Source: Podocnemis expansa (Eukaryota > Chordata > Testudines > Podocnemididae). From it: a DNA stretch of 64,000 nucleotides. Made by a program: the position numbers and the translations under genes. The stretch covers positions 8,799,712-8,863,711 of the forward strand of contig ML681967.1 of the NCBI GenBank assembly GCA_007922195.1, read 5' to 3'. The notes under the pieces are model-generated. The model was not told where the DNA came from, ran no database searches, and saw nothing but the letters and a program-made list of their open reading frames with translations. This document shows positions 33,940-45,120 of the stretch, in pieces; the first letter of the stretch is position 1, and every line of letters begins with the position of its first letter.

Positions 33940-35053
33940 CATAGGTTTGTCAAGAATAAATACTGTCAAACCAACCTAATAAAGTTCTTTGACAAAGTAA
34001 CAAGCCTTGTGGATAGTGGGGAAGCAGTCGAGGCGGTGTATCTTGACTTTTAGTAAGGCTTTTGCTATTGTCTTGCATGACCTCATAAACAAATTAGGGA
34101 AATATAGCTTAGAGATGTTGTTTCTATAAGATGAGTGCATAACTAGTTGCAAAACTATTCCTAGGGAGTAGTTATTAGTCATTCACAGTCGAACTGGAAG
34201 AACATATCAAGTGGGATCCTGTGGGGAATCAGTCCTCGATCTGGTTCTGCTCCATGTCTTCATCAGTGGTTTAGATAATGTCATAGAAAATACGCTTAAA
34301 ACATTTGTGAGCGATACCAAGTTGGGAGAGGTTGAAAGTTCTTTGGAGAATAGAACTAAAGTTCAGAATGATCTGCAGAAATGATCTGAAGTAAATAACA
34401 TGAAAGTCAATAAGGACAAATGCAAAATATACCTTCTAGGAAGGAATTGCAAATGTACAAAATGGGGGAAAAGTGTCAAAGATGGAGTCCTGTGGAAACA
34501 GCTCTGGGGGCTATAGAGGATCACAAGCTAAATAGCAGTCAACAGTGTAATGCTGTTGTGCTGCCCCCCCCCCAAAAAAAAAACTGGGGGGTGTGGGGCA
34601 AAAGTCAATCTAGCATATACTGTATAAGCAGAAGTGTTATAAGTAAGTAATTCTTCCACTCTACTCCAGGTTGATAAATCCTCTACTGGATTGTTGTGTC
34701 CAGATCTGAGTGCTTCATTTCAGGGAAGGTGTGAATAATTCAGAGCAGAGTAACAAAAGTGATTAAAAATCTAGAAAACATAAAACTGGATTTGTTTAGT
34801 CTGGAGAAAACTGAGGGTGGGGTGGGGGAGACTTGATCACTGTTTTAAAGTATATGAAAGATTATTAAAAGAAAAGATGAAAAATTGTTTTTGTTAACAG
34901 GTGAAGAAGCAATGGATTTGCATTGCAACAAGGGGCATATAGATTGGACATTAGGAAAACTTCCTCATTGTCAGGGTAGTTAAGCACTGGAATGAATTGC
35001 CTGGGGAGGTCATGGAATCTCCATCCATACAGGTTTTTAAGAACAAGTTGAAA

Positions 35054-35460
35054 CAATGGTTCTCAAACTGCAGCCTGTAGGCTGCTTGTAGCCCAGTCAA
35101 CACACGCCTGCGGCCCATGTGTCATCCTCAGGGGCATAGAGAGGGTATTGGATAGGGTTAGCAGATACCAAAGCGTGGAAAGGAGGACAGGGAAGTACGA
35201 AAAGGATGACACATGGAGAAAATTTAGTATTAATGTAATATTCTTCTGTTTTTAGGGAGCCCTGGAATGCTTCCCCCTAAAAATAGGGCGTTCTGGGGTG
35301 TTCCAGAATACTTTAACCCCAGTAAGTAAAAAGCTATACAAACTGATGTATTTTTAAAATGCCTGCTGGACAGAGGACATGAAGGTAAACTTTTTGCCTG
35401 ACATCTGGTAACCCTAGTATTGGATGTAACACACAATGATAAATAGGTAGGGAACCACTG
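35054..35460. mobile_element. hAT-type MITE inserted in the old CR1
   Basis: The ends CAATGGTTCTCAAACTGCAG and (reverse complement) CAGTGGTTCCCTACC are hAT termini. The flanks AGTTGAAA (35,046-35,053) and AGTTAAGC (35,461-35,468) are a degenerate 8-bp duplication. It contains a second hAT at 35,153-35,416, so its own sequence is only about 140 bp. Confidence 0.75.
35153..35416. mobile_element. hAT MITE of the TAGGGTTACCAG family, doubly nested
   Basis: Ends TAGGGTTAGCAGATACC and CATCTGGTAACCCTA are inverted repeats. A perfect 8-bp duplication GTATTGGA flanks it (35,145-35,152 and 35,417-35,424). It is the inverted relative of 7,495-7,780. The centre carries GGAGCCCTGGAATGCTTCC, CCCTAAAAATAGGG and GTTCCAGAATACTTTAACCCC, a module also seen in the GC-rich repeats at 17.1 and 45.0 kb. 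Confidence 0.88.
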
Positions 35461-35582
35461 AGTTAAGCAAACATGTGTAAGGAATGGTCAGATATTTTAT
35501 GTCGTCCTGCCTTGAGTGCAAGGAATTGGACTCTCTGATGTACTGAGGTCCCTTCCAGTCCTACACTTCCCTGATTCTATGA

Positions 35583-36195
35583 TCAGCAGCAGAGTCCCTA
35601 GAACTATCTTTCTGCAGGCTTAAAAAGGCAACACTATATTGATTTATACTTCATGTTTGGAAGACTGTTTTTGGAACTGTAAATGCCTGGGAATGTTTTT
35701 CAATTGAAGTTTAAATTTCTTCAAAAATGTAGATGGTGAGTCTTCTCACATGGCAGGGTAAGCTCATGCATCTTGAAAAAATGGGATGCCACTGCATCTT
35801 GCACCCTGTCATCTTTTTTCTTTGCCAAAATGAAAGTTGTATCAGTGCTAATGTTAGGTATGGATATTTCATCCAAGCTGGATTCATACCTTGCCACTGG
35901 TTGAAACAACGGCTACAGACAGAAATCTAGAGAATGTCAAACTCAGAACCCATTCACTGTAATGAATTTCTGGGCTCACACTGCTTCTGGCCAAAATACC
36001 CAAAAGGAAAGACAGGTTCTCCCACAATGAGTGCTTACCCAGTGCACTACAGAAGCATGCATAAAGGGGCACAGTTTTCCTCAGGACTAGAAACTGTGGA
36101 ATGTGATCCCAGAAAGTTTACCATTCTGCACTAGATAGTAAAATGCCAGTGTGAGCCCAGAGCATTATTAGAACTCCACTGGTACCCTATAGCTG
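35583..36195. other. Noncoding stretch
   Basis: No gene or repeat border recognised. Confidence 0.35.
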
Positions 36196-36836
36196 CAGTC
36201 CTCAAAGTTGGGAGCCTGGAAGCGGGGACAGGCCGTCCAGCTCCATGCTCCTGGGAGACAGAAGAAGCAGCTGCCACTGCTTACTTTTTGCAGCAGCAGC
36301 CCTCTGGCATTGCCAGGCATACTTTTTGTGTTGCTGCAGGGGCATGAGGCCCAGGAGGTGCTATGATACACCCCTCAGCACCTCCCTCCCTGCGCATGGT
36401 GAAATGCTGGACCACCTCCTCCCCAGGCCAGGGGGTGAGACTGTGTTGTCTGATCTGGCACTGAGCTATGGGATTGGAGTGACAGATAAATGCAGGTGGC
36501 ACACTGGCCCAGCCCTTTTTCAGGGGTGGAAGCTGTTGAGGGGAGCCCCTCAGCACCCCCAACACATTGTGCAGGGCTGCCCCACACCCACCCCGGGATG
36601 AAACTGCCCTGTCCCAGTCAGTGCCAAGCATTTTTTCCTGATTGGGGAGGAGTCTTTGGGCAAGAGGGAGTGAAATTGTTAAAGCCAACAGCATGTGAAG
36701 CGGCCTCCTGTTTTTTTCCTGAAAGGCCCCCCGCCTTTCAGGAGGGGAAAAAGGGGAGCAATTTAGGGGATGGGGGGCACAGTTGATTCACAGAAGTTCA
36801 TGGGGAGGCTCCATTTAAAAAGTTTGAGAGTCACTG
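36196..36836. mobile_element. Probable hAT-type element, GC-rich interior
   Basis: The left end CAGTCCTCAAAGTTGGGAG and the right end AAAAAGTTTGAGAGTCACTG are imperfect inverted repeats of hAT type (reverse complement CAGTGACTCTCAAAC). No good 8-bp duplication is visible, so the borders may have decayed. The open frames inside carry no transposase motif. Confidence 0.55.
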
Positions 36837-37454
36837 CTCTAAAGTGTGATTGCTCTCTGTCATGGTACCATTAGGGAGGTAACTCAACAGAAGATTCCTA
36901 TAGCTGGGGAGAGGGATGAAACAAAAACACAGTTCATGTGCTGTGGGGTTTTTTTGGGGTGGTGGTGGTGTTTTTTTCTCAGCTGATCATCTGCCCCTTT
37001 GAAATGCCCTTTCTGTCATCATTTGATTTGCTGACTTTGATATTCTCTTGGTTTAAGTGGTTAATTTCCATGTGAATTTAAACTTAATTTTTTTGGTTCT
37101 GTAATTCACGTGCGGGGTGCTATTTGCTCATACTTGTAGTTTTTACGCATTTTGAAGCTTCTAATTTTTCTAATAACTGAATAGTGACTGAATCATTTGT
37201 GTTGACACCAAATAATAAAAGTCTGTGTGAAGTCTCTGTAGTCTGCATCTCCAGATTTAAATTAGTTTCAAAACCTTAAAGGGAGCTATATTCATGAAAA
37301 CTGTCAGGCTGCATTCATCTCCATCCATAGGACAAATACAGTGGAAAGAGGTAATGCAGGTTTTACTACCAATGTCTGTCAGTCCTGATCTGGTGGAACT
37401 ACCAGAATCATCTTGTCTACATCAACCTTTAAAAATAAAATTAAAAATTTTCTA
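36837..37454. other. AT-rich noncoding stretch
   Basis: Nothing recognised. A GGGGTTTTTTTGGGGTGGTGGTGG run lies near 36,944-36,970. Confidence 0.35.
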
Positions 37455-37800
37455 GAAGGGTAGCCATGTTAGTCTGTGTACAGCAAAAGCAGAAAGTGTC
37501 TTGCGGTACCATATAGCAGTGTTTCCCAAGCAGTGTGCCGTGGCACACAGGTATGCCCTCAGACCTGAGCAGGTGTGCCATGGAACTTTTTGAAAACCTA
37601 TACAAAGAGTTCTAGATTGGCTCATGAATATTCATGATGTCATTCAGCGACTATATGGTGGTGTGCCTTAAAATAATAAGCAGTATCAAGCTGTGCCACT
37701 GCAGCAACTAGGTTGGGAACCACTGCCTTATAGACTAACAGCTTTCTTTGGGCATAAGCTTTCCTGGGCTCCAACCCACTTCGTGAAATGCATGAATTAA
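37455..37800. repeat. Fold-back repeat copy split by a hAT, with poly-A end
   Basis: GGTAGCCATGTTAGTCTGTGTACAGC begins the copy. After the hAT insertion it resumes with TAGACTAACAGCTTTCTTTG, GGCATAAGCTTTCC and CCCACTTCGTGAAATGCATG, followed by a poly-A run at 37,800-37,812. It resembles the family at 14.9 and 45.6 kb but with a diverged, possibly distinct, subfamily sequence. Confidence 0.65.
37517..37725. mobile_element. Short hAT, same family as 6,727-8,740
   Basis: The ends CAGTGTTTCCCAAGCAGTGTGCC and (reverse complement) CAGTGGTTCCCAACC are matched. The flanks CCATATAG (37,509-37,516) and CCTTATAG (37,726-37,733) are an 8-bp duplication with one mismatch. The inside TCATGAATATTCATGATGTC and GGTGGTGTGCC match the right part of 6,727-8,740, so this is a deletion derivative of 209 bp. 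Confidence 0.85.
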
Positions 37801-38011
37801 AAAAAAAAAAATTGTACACTACTGTTTTTGCACCCATACCAATTGGACTACTGATTTAGATGCAGCTGTGATGACTGCTGGCATTTTTCTCATGTTGCAT
37901 AGCTCTACTCAGGATAATGCTAAGTGTAAAAAGACTGGTGTGTAGTCTGTGTTTGCATCACCACTGCAGCTACTAGATATGGAGATACAACAGTGAGAAA
38001 CTAAAACAGTA

Positions 38012-38455
38012 CGTTACGCTACGTTATCCGTTCAGTCGTGTCCGACTCTTGGTCACTCTATAGATCAATGCTCTCCATGCCGTCCTATCTCGTACAACTT
38101 CCTTTAATTCCACCATTGTCATTCCAGTATCATTTTTAATGGTGTCAAGCCAGCAAGTCCTTGGGCGGCCATTCCTTCTTTCTCCACTGATCATTCCTAG
38201 CATAACTGACTTTTCGAATGAGTTAGCTCACATAACATGACCAAAGTATGACAGTCTTTGTTTGGTGATCTTGGCTTCCAGCAATATTTCTGGTTTAACT
38301 TGGTCTAAAACTTCCTTGTTGGTAATTCTTGCTGTCCATGGAATGTGTAACAAACGTCTCCAACACCACAGTTCAAATACATCCATCTTTCTCCTATCTA
38401 CCTTCTTCAAAGTCCAGGTTTCACAGCCATCTACATTTGATTGGTAGATTAATAT
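38012..38455 (-). mobile_element. RTE-type LINE (BovB-like) 3' fragment
   Basis: Read on the minus strand, the C-terminal protein region includes MDVFELWCWRRLLHIPWTAR and QRLSYFGHVM, closely matching the conserved RTE/BovB C-terminus (FELWCWRRLL...PWTAR). The frame 38,228-38,410 is open; the rest, to 38,012, is noncoding 3' sequence with stops. It is 5'-truncated and carries no RT. RTE elements are known in reptiles; BovB in particular moves between species, but this piece alone cannot show transfer. Confidence 0.85.
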
Positions 38456-38654
38456 CTTTATATGTTTACTAAAACAGTAAAATCAGTATATTTGTAGCTT
38501 TATGGTGATAGGATTATTGTGAAATGTATCCTCTAGTAGTCCATTATAAGAGCTTTCTGTTATATGGTTTAGCTAGATACCCACTCTCTGATGCCTTTTA
38601 CTTCTCGTAAGACTGTTAATTGTTATGGAGAGGAGGATTATGTGATGTGGATAG

Positions 38655-38748
38655 CAAGCAAGGAGTCCTGTGGCACTTTTAAAGACTAAGCATGAGCTTT
38701 TGTGGGAGCAAATCCCACTTTGTCAGATGCTTGAAGATAGGGAACTTA
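38655..38748. repeat. Fold-back repeat fragment
   Basis: CAAGGAGTCCTGTGGCACTTTTAAAGACTAAG, a GAGCTTTTGTGGGAGC block and CCCACTTTGTCAGATGCTTG, then GATAGGGAACTTACAGAATAG. It is one arm of the family at 53.0 kb, ending against the CR1 copy that starts near 38,770. Confidence 0.7.
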
Positions 38749-38769
38749 CAGAATAGAAAGAAAATAAAA

Positions 38770-40516
38770 GAAGAGGATCAGGGATGGTGTAGGTCCCTTA
38801 CTGAATGAGGCAGGCATCCTCGTGACAGAGGATGAGAGAAAAGCTGAAGTGCTCAATGCTTTTTTTGCTTCAGTTTTCACAGGCAGGGTCAGCTTCCTGC
38901 TCACTACCATGGGTATGGCAGATTGGAGAGAAGAAGAGAGGCCCTTGGTGACGGAAGGTCAGGTTAGGGACTGCTTAAAAAAGCTGGATGTGCACAAGTC
39001 CATGGGGCCGAACAAACTGCATCCAAGGGTGCTAAGGGAATTGGCTGATGAGATAGCAGCACCACTGGCCAGTATCTTTCAAAACCCATGGAGAACGGGG
39101 GAGGTGCCAGAGGATTGGAAAAAAGCAAATGTAGTGCCTATTTTCAAGAAAGGGAAAAAGGAGGATCCAGGGAATTACAGACCTCACCTCAATCCCTGGA
39201 AAAATTATGGAGCAGGTTCTCAAAGAATCCATCCTAAAACACTTAGAGGAAAATAAAGTGATCAGGAACAGTCAGCATGGATTTACCAAGGGTAAATCAT
39301 GCCTGATCAATCTCATTTCCTTCTATGATCAAACGACTGGTTTTCTGGATGCAGGAAGAACTGTTGATGTGATATACCTTGATTTTAGCAAGGCTTTTGA
39401 TACAGTTTCCCACAGCATTCTCATTGGCAAATTAAGGAAGTATGGGTTGGATAGGTGGACTATAAGGTGGATAGAAAACTGGCTAGATCAACGGTTTCAG
39501 CGTGTAGGAATCAATGGTTCCATGTCTAGCTGGCAACCAGTCACGAGTGGTGTGCCCCAGGGGTCGGTCCTGGGGCCAGTTCTGTTCAACATTTTCATCA
39601 ATGATCTGGATGATGGAATAGACTGCACTCTCAGTAAGTTTGCGGATGACACCAAGCTGGGGGGACCAGTAGACACGTTGGAGGGCAAGGACAGGATTCA
39701 GGGAGACCTGATAAATTGGAACAGTGGGCCAATAGAAATCTTATGAGGTTCAATAAGGCCAAGTGCAAAATCCTGCACTTGGGACGGAAAAACCCCATGC
39801 ACTGCTACAGGCTGGGGAACATTCAGCTAAGTAGCAGCACTACAGAAAAGGACCTGGGGGTCATCGTGGATGGGAAGCAGGATATGAGTCAGCAGTGTGC
39901 TTTTGCGGCCAAAAAGGCCAATGGCATATTGGGCTGCATCAAAAGAAGTATTACCAGCAGATCAAGGGATGTGATCATTTCCCTCTATTCTGCACTGGTA
40001 AGGCCACATCTATAATACTGTGGTTAGTTTTGGGCTCCCCCCTACAAAAAGGACAGGGACATGCTAGAGAGAGTTCAGAGGAGGGCAACCAAAATGATTA
40101 AAGGGCTGGAGCACAAGCCCTATGAGGAAAGACTGAAAGCATTAGGCTTATTTAGTCTGCAGAAGAGAAGACTGAGAGGGGATTTGATAGCAACCTTCAA
40201 CTACTTGAAGGGATGCTCCAAGGAGGAGGGAGCTTGACTATTCTCGGTAGTAACGGAGGACAGAACGAGGAGCAATGGTCTCAAGTTACAGTTAGGGAGG
40301 TCGAGGCTGGATATTAGAAAAAACTTTACTAGGTGAGTGGTGAAACATTGGAATGAGCTGCCTAGGGAGGTGGTGAAATCTCCATTTTTGGAGGTATTTA
40401 AGGCCCAGCTGGACAAAACCATGATTGGGATGGTTTAGTGGGAGTGGTCCTGCCTCTGGCAGGGGCTTGGACTAGATGACCTCATGAGGTCCTTTCCAAC
40501 CCTATGATTCTATGAA
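38770..40516 (+). mobile_element. CR1 LINE, RT half and 3' end, disabled
   Basis: Plus-strand copy of the CR1 type at 1-2,677. It starts in the region before the RT and carries the complete RT and C-terminal part in three frames. The first frame holds [20 protein letters not shown] (38,822-39,256). The second holds [20 protein letters not shown] and FADD (39,207-39,746). The third holds the C-terminal [11 protein letters not shown] and ITSRSRDVI parts (39,716-40,015). A small deletion near 39,185, another near 39,713 and a stop near 40,012 break it. The 3' end finishes CCAACCCTATGATTCTATGA at 40,516, the typical CR1 terminus. Confidence 0.92.
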
Positions 40517-40659
40517 ATGCAGGGAAGTTTAAGTCATAGGATCAGATGAGACTGTTACAGCAAATCAAAGCAGTTGTTTAGATTCAACTAGTGGAAAACA
40601 GCACGTAGAAGAAGGAGGTGAAGTCAGGTCACTTGCTGTAATGGGGGGGGGGGACACAT

Positions 40660-40900
40660 GGTCTCTATTTACCTATAAGCTAACCATGTCAAGTCTGCAG
40701 CATCTCTTTGAAGCTTTGATTTGTTATCCATTTGCCTGAGTATGGCTATTAACAGATCATCGACGGAGTGATCAGGCAGATTGAAGTGTTTCCCTATTGG
40801 TTTTTGAGTGTTATTTCTGATGTCAGCTTTATGTTCACTTATTCTTCTGTGCAGAGGCTGTCCTGTTTGTCCAGTGTATAAGGCTTTATTTAAAAACCAG
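40660..40900 (-). mobile_element. Penelope-like element fragment: GIY-YIG endonuclease
   Basis: A minus-strand frame reads ALYTGQTGQPLHRRISEHK, then PIGKHFNLPDHSVDDLLIAI, ending with an AADLTWLAYR segment. This matches the C-terminal GIY-YIG endonuclease of Penelope-like retroelements, where the Y-[IVT]-G-x-T-x-x-x-x-x-R-x-x-x-H pattern is diagnostic. The reverse transcriptase is absent; unrelated sequence precedes it (the first 45 or so codons of the open frame). It is a truncated remnant. Confidence 0.82.
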
Positions 40901-41760
40901 AGTGAAACACCTAGAAACAAAGTGAGAAACTCAAAATCTTCATTTTGGATCAAAAACACTTCCAAAATTAAGCTCTTTATCCATCTTGCCCTCCCACTCA
41001 CCCACCTCAAACATTTTGGGTTGTTGTTTCATTTGAGGGTGTGTTTTTTGTTTTGTTTTCAATCCAAAACCAAAAAAAAAATAGAAGAAACTAGCCCATC
41101 TGTGTTATTTTTCTGTTTGCTTGCCTAACCAAAAATCAATTATTTGTTCATCTCTAGCTAGAAGTAAAAAAGCTCCATATCTCTGTACCAATCTTGTACC
41201 TTTTCAGCGTTATCTCTTATTGCCAGGAAAGCAGGACCATTTTGCTTTTATGCTCAAGTGTTTCGAAAATCTCTTCTCCCAATGCCTGCTAAAAGGTGCT
41301 GGTAAAATGAAAATAAAATTCATTTCCCACAAATATTAGATTTTAGATGTTAAAATACTGTAAAACAGCCATTTGTTAATGGAGGTCTTTATTTAAAACA
41401 TCTTCAAAGAAATAAAGTGAAGATCTTGTATATGGTAACTGATGACTCCCTTCTCTTCTTTCCCAAGGGACTAATTGATAGTAAACATCAGCTGATTGAT
41501 TTCAGTTTTGTGTGTTGCATTTTTTATGCAACATAGGGTAAACAGAACCAATGTAAAATAATGCTTGTTTTGTCATGTTGTATTTGGAATTGTTGTGAGA
41601 GAATTAGTTGTTCTTTTAAGGAAGTAAATAGAATAGATTGACATCACTTAGACTCAACAGTGTTTTGTTAAGGTACTATAGATAGAAAACTAATGAAAGA
41701 AACAAGTGAAACACTTATTTAATTGGCTATCAGGATGTAGCTTAAAGCATTGCTGTCAAT
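40901..41760. other. AT-rich noncoding stretch
   Basis: No gene or repeat border recognised. Confidence 0.35.
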
Positions 41761-41764
41761 TTCA

Positions 41765-41835
41765 AAAGGGATAGCGGTGTTAGTCTAGTCCAGTAAAAAA
41801 ACAACAAGGAGTTGTGTGGCACTTTAAGCATTGCT
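41765..41835. repeat. Fold-back repeat fragment
   Basis: GGGATAGCGGTGTTAGTCTAGTCCAG then AACAAGGAGTTGTGTGGCAC: the outer end of the fold-back family, 5' part only, followed by a TTTAAGCATTG stretch that no longer matches. Confidence 0.6.
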
Positions 41836-42459
41836 GCCATATAGAAGTAAGTAAAATCACTGTAGGTGTAACTGAGTGACCGAAAGAAATGTGTTATTGA
41901 TGACAGCAATCCATATGAAGTACCTGGCTAAGTGAAGGCGTTTTGGAGAAAAGTGACAGATGTTAGTTTAAAAATGAACCTAAAAACAGTAGAAAGGGCA
42001 ATGGGGAGGGGAGAGAATTTTATACAAGTGTAAATTTTTTTTCTTAAATATTGCAGAAGTGTCGAGTTTTTTTTTCATTCACTGTATTGAAAAAGAGGAG
42101 TCATTTATGCTGGTGATTTTTTTGTTTGTGTGTTCGAAAATGGGGTGGGGGTATAATTGCCTGCAACGTAATTACAACGTCTTGTCTTTGGAACTATTCT
42201 TAATTTAATGAAATTCTATTTTGATATCGCAATTTCAGTGCTATGGAAATAGTAGAAAATTGTACTGTATTGTAACATATAGAAATAAAGTGCATGCATT
42301 AAGACGTTGCTGAAGATCTGTTTGGACTCAAGCATGAGGAACATTCATGTATCAAGTCACCTTAGTTCTCTTGTGCCATTTTTATTTCTTAGCTACTAAA
42401 ATTGTTCAGACATTCCTGTCTGTCTCCTGAATGTGATGGCTGTCTTTAGGGCACTAGAG

Positions 42460-42640
42460 CAGGGGTCTCAAACTCAAATTACCATGAGGACTAGCAGAGG
42501 GCCGCATGATGATTAGCACACTAGCCCGAGGGCTGTACCACTGAAACCTTTCCATACAATGGTATTGCAAATATTGGTAATGATTGTGTCATTGTGGACC
42601 GCAGGACATAGCTTTAGAGACCACATGTTTGAGACCTCTG
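42460..42640. mobile_element. hAT-type MITE, 181 bp
   Basis: The left end CAGGGGTCTCAAACTCAAAT and right end CATGTTTGAGACCTCTG are inverted repeats. A perfect 8-bp duplication CACTAGAG flanks it (42,452-42,459 and 42,641-42,648). Internal sequence with TGAAACCTTTCCATACAATGG, ATTGCAAATATTGG and GTGTCATTG is shared with the copies at 45,121 and 61,768 and the longer 55,765, so these four are one family. Confidence 0.92.
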
Positions 42641-42833
42641 CACTAGAGGTTTTTGGCCTATATGGCCTCCTTTGCACTAGTGAAAATTTAAAAAAAAATC
42701 CAAACTGTGGGAAGCCCATAGAAGCTGAGGCCTTATTAGTCTAACTCATTATTATATTGTTTCAATTAGGCTGTTTTTCAGCAACTCAAACTAAAATGAT
42801 GGTTAAAATAGGTGTGGCTGCTGTAGTCTAGTA

Positions 42834-43177
42834 CAGTGGTTCCCAACCTGTGGTCCGGGGACCCCCAGGGGTACGTGGACATGTTGCAGAAGGTCCGTGG
42901 AGCCTCTCCTTAGCGGGGCCAGACTCCAGGTATGGCCCTGATGCTCCCCGCCAGGGCTGCCTTTCCCCTCCCGTCACCAGATCCTGGCAGGAGGATGGAG
43001 CTGCTGTGGCTCGGCTTGCCAGCAGCGCAGGCCATGGTGACGGGAGCACTGCTTGCCACCTGTCCCAGTGGCACCACCAGAATGATGCGGGCCAGTTACA
43101 TAATTAGCCGGAGAGGCCATAAGAATTTTTTTTTGTTAAAAAGGGGTCCCCAGCCTGAAAAAGGCTGGGAACCACTG
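42834..43177. mobile_element. hAT-type MITE, 344 bp
   Basis: The ends CAGTGGTTCCCAACCTGTGG and (reverse complement) CAGTGGTTCCCAGCC are matched, with a perfect 8-bp duplication GTCTAGTA (42,826-42,833 and 43,178-43,185). Interior sequence differs from the 42,460 family, with GGGGACCCCCAGGGG near 42,858. No coding capacity. Confidence 0.92.
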
Positions 43178-43185
43178 GTCTAGTA

Positions 43186-44560
43186 AATTCTGTAGCTTAT
43201 GCTGTTTCAGTTGATCTGGTGTTAGAACTGAGGAGCATTTTTCGTCAACTTCCCTGCTGTGAACATAGCTTGTTCCTTTTACTTGCCTTTTTCTCAAAGC
43301 CTTAGACTCCTAATGGCTTGTCAATTTCTAGCCTCCCAAAGCTGTTTATACATGATTTGCCTTTTTTAAGTATAACACCAGTAAATGTTAAACTAATATT
43401 GTTTTGCTGTGCCAGACTAGCATATTTAGGCAGCCTTGTCAATGTCATATAAGCAGGGCTGGATTAAGGCACTCAAGAGCTGTAGTCATACAGGGGCCTT
43501 GGGGCTCAATCCCTTAGGAGCCCCACCCACAAAAGGTAGGGACAGTAATATGCCCCTTCTACTGCCCTTCTCATTGGGAATTGGCACCTGCTTTCAACCC
43601 ATTTAGAAAGAAGAGGCATCGGCACTTAGTAGTACCTACTCCAGCAGCTCAGCTTTATCAACTTGGATGGATATGCCAGATCCACTGGTTTTTCGAGTTG
43701 GCATCCTATTGAAATTCATGGAACACTTCACATCTCTCAGAGCTGTTGGTCCATGAAGTCTTCAGACTTGGAAACACATTGTTGCTTTGGTTACATTTAT
43801 ACTTGGTTCAGTTTGCCTTTGCAACCATGAAAACTAGAAGATTTTTTTTTAAAAGAACAGCTGAAGTTCTGGTGTCCTCACTAGTCTAGAATATGCTTAA
43901 CATGTCTTGCTGGCTGTCAGGTGGGAGATGCATTGTAAGTGACAGACTTCCTGCGTGGGAAACAAGGGAGAAGTGATCTGTGAAAGAATGGCTTATCAGA
44001 AGCTACGTTAAGCTCTGCTCCCAGTCGCTAGGTTGAATATCCTGATGCTTACGATTTTGCTAACAGTTTATTAGAGGAGAGGCAAACCCTCAGGGTTCTC
44101 ATTCAGTTGGAGTTCTATACGCGGAAATTTAGTTTCTGGATAGAGCTTAAAATGTTGGAAGTCAGTGCAAGGCAGAGTACCCGTGTTGTGTGTTTTCTGC
44201 ATGAGGCATTGTTCAGCAGATGTGAGGCTGACTTCTTCAGTGCCTTGAGCTTCTGAGGAGTTCCAATCCATACTCTCTTTGAAATTGTAGTCAGCTGTTC
44301 ATAGCTCAGATTGCACAGGATCAGCATGGTGATGATGAGTTGGAGGAAGAATCTGGAAGTCAGTGAGGGAAACATCTGCAGCCCTGCTTAAGATAATATA
44401 GTTAGCATTTGTGAGGTAGATTAGTGTTTTTGGAGTTTTATTAGATTCATCTTTGATGTCAGAAGATCTAGAAACTATAGCCAAAAAGATGCTTTTCATC
44501 TGTTGGGCCACAGGAGCACAACCTTAACTTTTAGCTGCAGACGTGCTTTCAGTGGGATCC
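43186..44560. other. Noncoding stretch
   Basis: Nothing firmly recognised. A GGGCTGGATTAAGG motif near 43,457 could be the end of another DNA transposon, but no partner end was found. Confidence 0.35.
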
Positions 44561-44567
44561 TGGACCG

Positions 44568-45110
44568 TAGTAGGGGTTCTCAGGGGTTGAAGGGTAATTT
44601 GGGGGGCCCTGGAATGCTCCTGTGCCAGGGTGCCCCCTGCACCAGGGCCCCCCCTCCTGCACAGGTGGGCCCCTGGACCCCAGCTTCTGCTCCCCCCCAC
44701 AGTTGGTAGTGCCCCACCCCCTGCCCCAATACTCCCTCCCGGCGCGGGCTGGGCTGCCCCGGCACTAACCAGTGGCAGCGGCGCAGCCGGAGTGGTGGGG
44801 GTAGTAGGCCCTGGGTCTGGGCTTCAGCACTGTGCCGCAGCAGGCGCCAGGTTGGGGTGGGGCCTGGAAGGGGAGGGTTTTGGGGCAGGGCTTGATCCCT
44901 GCCCAGGAACCCCCTCTACCCTCGCCCCGCCTACTGGAATACAGGGGAACGCTGCTCCGGGGCCTGCTATTTTTCAGTGGTGGCCCTCGGAATGCAGCGT
45001 TCCGGCTCCATTTTCTATTTTTAGGGGCACAGAACGCTGGCCCCTAAAATAGTGGGCCCTGGAACAGCTTTCCACCGCGTTCTGGCCTACTTTAGCCCCT
45101 GGGGGTCCAA
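44568..45110. repeat. GC-rich interspersed repeat, related to 16.54-17.22 kb
   Basis: The left GTAGGGGTTCTCAGGGGTTG and right GGGGTCCAACA regions are imperfect inverted repeats (the right end reads inward TGGACCCCCAGGGGC). Internal GGAACGCTGCTCC and CTCCATTTTCTATTTTTAGGGG are shared with 16.54-17.22 kb. It is followed directly by a hAT at 45,121. The apparent ORFs are composition artefacts. Confidence 0.6.
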
Positions 45111-45120
45111 CACACTAGAT

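Larger units (their letters stand above)
33940..35582 (+). mobile_element. Old CR1 LINE fragment, interrupted by nested hATs
   Basis: Plus-strand pieces match the CR1 protein with many stops. Near 33,965-34,110 is RT sequence equivalent to the fingers and palm, including a YLDF-like GTATCTTGACTTTTAG. Downstream to 35,053 are remnants of the C-terminal region (ATTGGACATTAGGAAAAC, then GAATTGCCTGGGGAGGTCATGG). The 3' end resumes after a hAT insertion and finishes GATGTACTGAGGTCCCTTCC ... CCCTGATTCTATGA at 35,582. It is much more diverged than the copies at 1-2,677 and 38.77-40.52 kb. Confidence 0.8.
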
